Assembly (NCBI GenBank): GCA_036785705.1
Contig: JAWUZG010000005.1
Location: 4,454,501-4,518,500, forward strand
DNA: 64,000 nucleotides
Direction: 5' to 3'
Origin: Acanthornis magna
Taxonomy: Eukaryota > Chordata > Aves > Passeriformes > Acanthizidae
Shown here: positions 62,710-64,000 of the stretch, piece after piece
Layout of the letters: each line of letters begins with the position of its first letter
Position numbering within the stretch: position 1 is the stretch's first letter
Program-made: the position numbers and the translations under genes
Notes under the pieces: generated by a model
Databases searched by the model: none
Told to the model about the DNA's origin: nothing
What the model saw: the letters and a program-made list of their open reading frames with translations, nothing else

Positions 62710-64000
62710 AAGTTATGGACTTGCAGGAGCAGCCAGGTAGCACTAAGTCGCTTTGTCAAGAGGATTTTACTGCAGTCCAGCTTGATCCTGCTTCTTCTCT
62801 TCCCTCCTTCTCTCCTCTCTCAGCTGATCCTTTCAAAGAGCACACAGCTTTTGGTACCCTCTCAGATGGATTTTCTGCAAGAGGCATTTACAAAGAGAGC
62901 TCCAGTGAGCTTTATAAAGAACCTACGAAGAATTCCAGAAACCCCTTTCTTGCAGAGGGAAATGACAAAGACATTTCAGAGATAAAATACTCGCAACCCC
63001 CATTTGCTAAAGCAGAAGCAGCCATTTTATCTCCAGCTAAAGAAAAAACACAGCTAGAGGGCCCTAAAGAATTACCTAACCCGGGGAAAATGTCTCCAGA
63101 ATCTCCCCAAGATTTGTTTGAGAGAAACGAGGAAGATCTCTTCTATAACAAAGACAAGTACGGAGGAGGTGATGATCGTGGTGAAAAAGGGCTGTTGAAA
63201 GAAGACCCTCTTAGGAGGGAAGAATATGCAGACTTCAAACCATTCGAGCCAATATGGGAAGTCAAAGGTGCTAGTCACGGACTGAGCAGCATGAGAGAGG
63301 ATGTTGGAAGTAAGATAGATGCCAAACGGGAGAGCAGTTTGGATGAGAAATATGGTGTGGGTAAGCTGAGTGTGCAGAAGGATTACGAAAGAGAGAGTGA
63401 AGGCAGCGCTGAAGATCCCTCTTTCCCAAGCACCCCAGAAGCTGTAAAAGAACCTTCGCAGACTTACATCACTTGTACTAAATTTGATTCCTCTCCAAGT
63501 CCTGGTGGTAACAAAGGCAAAACTCTTTCTCCACTAGAGGAAGGCATTTCAGAAAATAGAACCGACGATGAGAAAAAAATTGCAGAACTGAAAGCTCAGA
63601 CAGGCCCAGAACAAGGTAATTTTAGTGCTGGAGCAGTTGGGCAGGAAGGGCAGGGAGCTGACTCTGCTAAAGCACAGGGGGTCCCACCAGTGCCGCCCGA
63701 CAGCGCCGCAAACATGCCCGAGGGTCTCACTCCCGACCTGGTGCAGGAGGCGTATGAGATGCACGACGCAGCCTGCACAAAGCTGGCTTATGAAACCAAG
63801 ATCGATTTAGTGCAAACATCCGAGGCGGCGCAGGAAACTCTGAAACCTGCGGCACAGATCTGCCCCTCCTTCGAAGGCTCGGAAGCTGCTCCGTCACCGA
63901 TATTGCCGGATATTGTTATGGAAGCCCCGCTCAGCACCGGCACTGCTGGGGCAGAAGCGTCTGCTGTGCAGCTGGAAGCTTCCCCATTAGAAACATTTAT
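62710..64000 (+). CDS. RTN4: RTN4 coding exon 3, Nogo-A-specific (partial)
   Basis: From the acceptor ending at 62,709 the frame set by exons 1 and 2 stays open for 1,291 nt to the window edge, giving residues 171-600. It starts EVMDLQEQPGS, matching the mammalian ENMDLKEQPGN start of the Nogo-A insert. Conserved islands are DFKPFEPIWEVK (345-356), FPSTPE (409-414), NMPEGLTPDLVQEAYE (505-520), PAAQICPSF (550-558) and DIVMEAPL (571-578). Between them the sequence is acidic, serine/proline-rich and poorly conserved, as expected of this disordered region. The later islands fall in or near the amino-Nogo segment known to inhibit cell spreading. The reticulon domain and Nogo-66 loop come from later exons outside the window. 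Open frames in other phases here are shadows. Confidence 0.97.

Noticed and set aside
1..64000. CRISPR arrays, operons, phage or plasmid genes, tRNA or rRNA genes
   Set aside because: No repeat-spacer pattern, ribosome-binding sites or compact gene packing, and I recognised no cloverleaf or rRNA sequence. The window is vertebrate nuclear DNA.

Overview
This window looks like nuclear DNA from a bird. It is AT-rich and gene-poor, carries CR1-type LINE tails and a solo-LTR-like fragment, and has vertebrate exon/intron structure. The only gene I recognise with certainty is RTN4 (reticulon 4, Nogo) on the + strand. Its CpG-island promoter and first coding exon lie at about 47.2-48.4 kb, its small second exon at 61.8 kb, and the start of the very large Nogo-A-specific third exon runs from 62,710 off the right edge. 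The reticulon homology domain and the 3' end lie outside the window.

Layout. 1-230: CpG-rich 71-bp-period minisatellite. 318-452: CR1 tail. About 1,670-2,060: minus-strand solo-LTR-like fragment. 4,820-4,973: a probable 3'-terminal coding exon of an upstream + strand gene; known vertebrate gene order would suggest CLHC1, but I do not recognise the peptide. 4,974-46,700: about 42 kb of mostly non-coding intergenic DNA with two more CR1 tails (22.4-22.9 kb and 41.25-41.4 kb), a CpG-rich patch with a CTCF-like site (13.5-14.0 kb), long poly(T)/poly(A) runs, a local duplication with a perfect palindrome (38.0-38.4 kb), and three exon-like segments I cannot assign. 46,702-47,007: long polypyrimidine tract. 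47,190-49,240: RTN4 CpG island, promoter and exon 1. 48,399-61,845: intron 1. 61,903-62,709: intron 2.

The three RTN4 exons join in one continuous frame (454 + 57 + 1,291 nt in window; phase 1 at both junctions), giving 600 residues plus part of the next codon. Exons 1 and 2 form the shared Nogo-A/B N-terminus and exon 3 is the Nogo-A insert. Intron 2 starts with GC rather than GT, so the A/B-type splice choice uses a non-canonical donor. I saw no CRISPR array, operon, tRNA or rRNA gene, phage or other transferred system. The window is an ordinary vertebrate locus; the findings concern splice architecture, unassigned exon-like segments, promoter motifs and unusual repeats.
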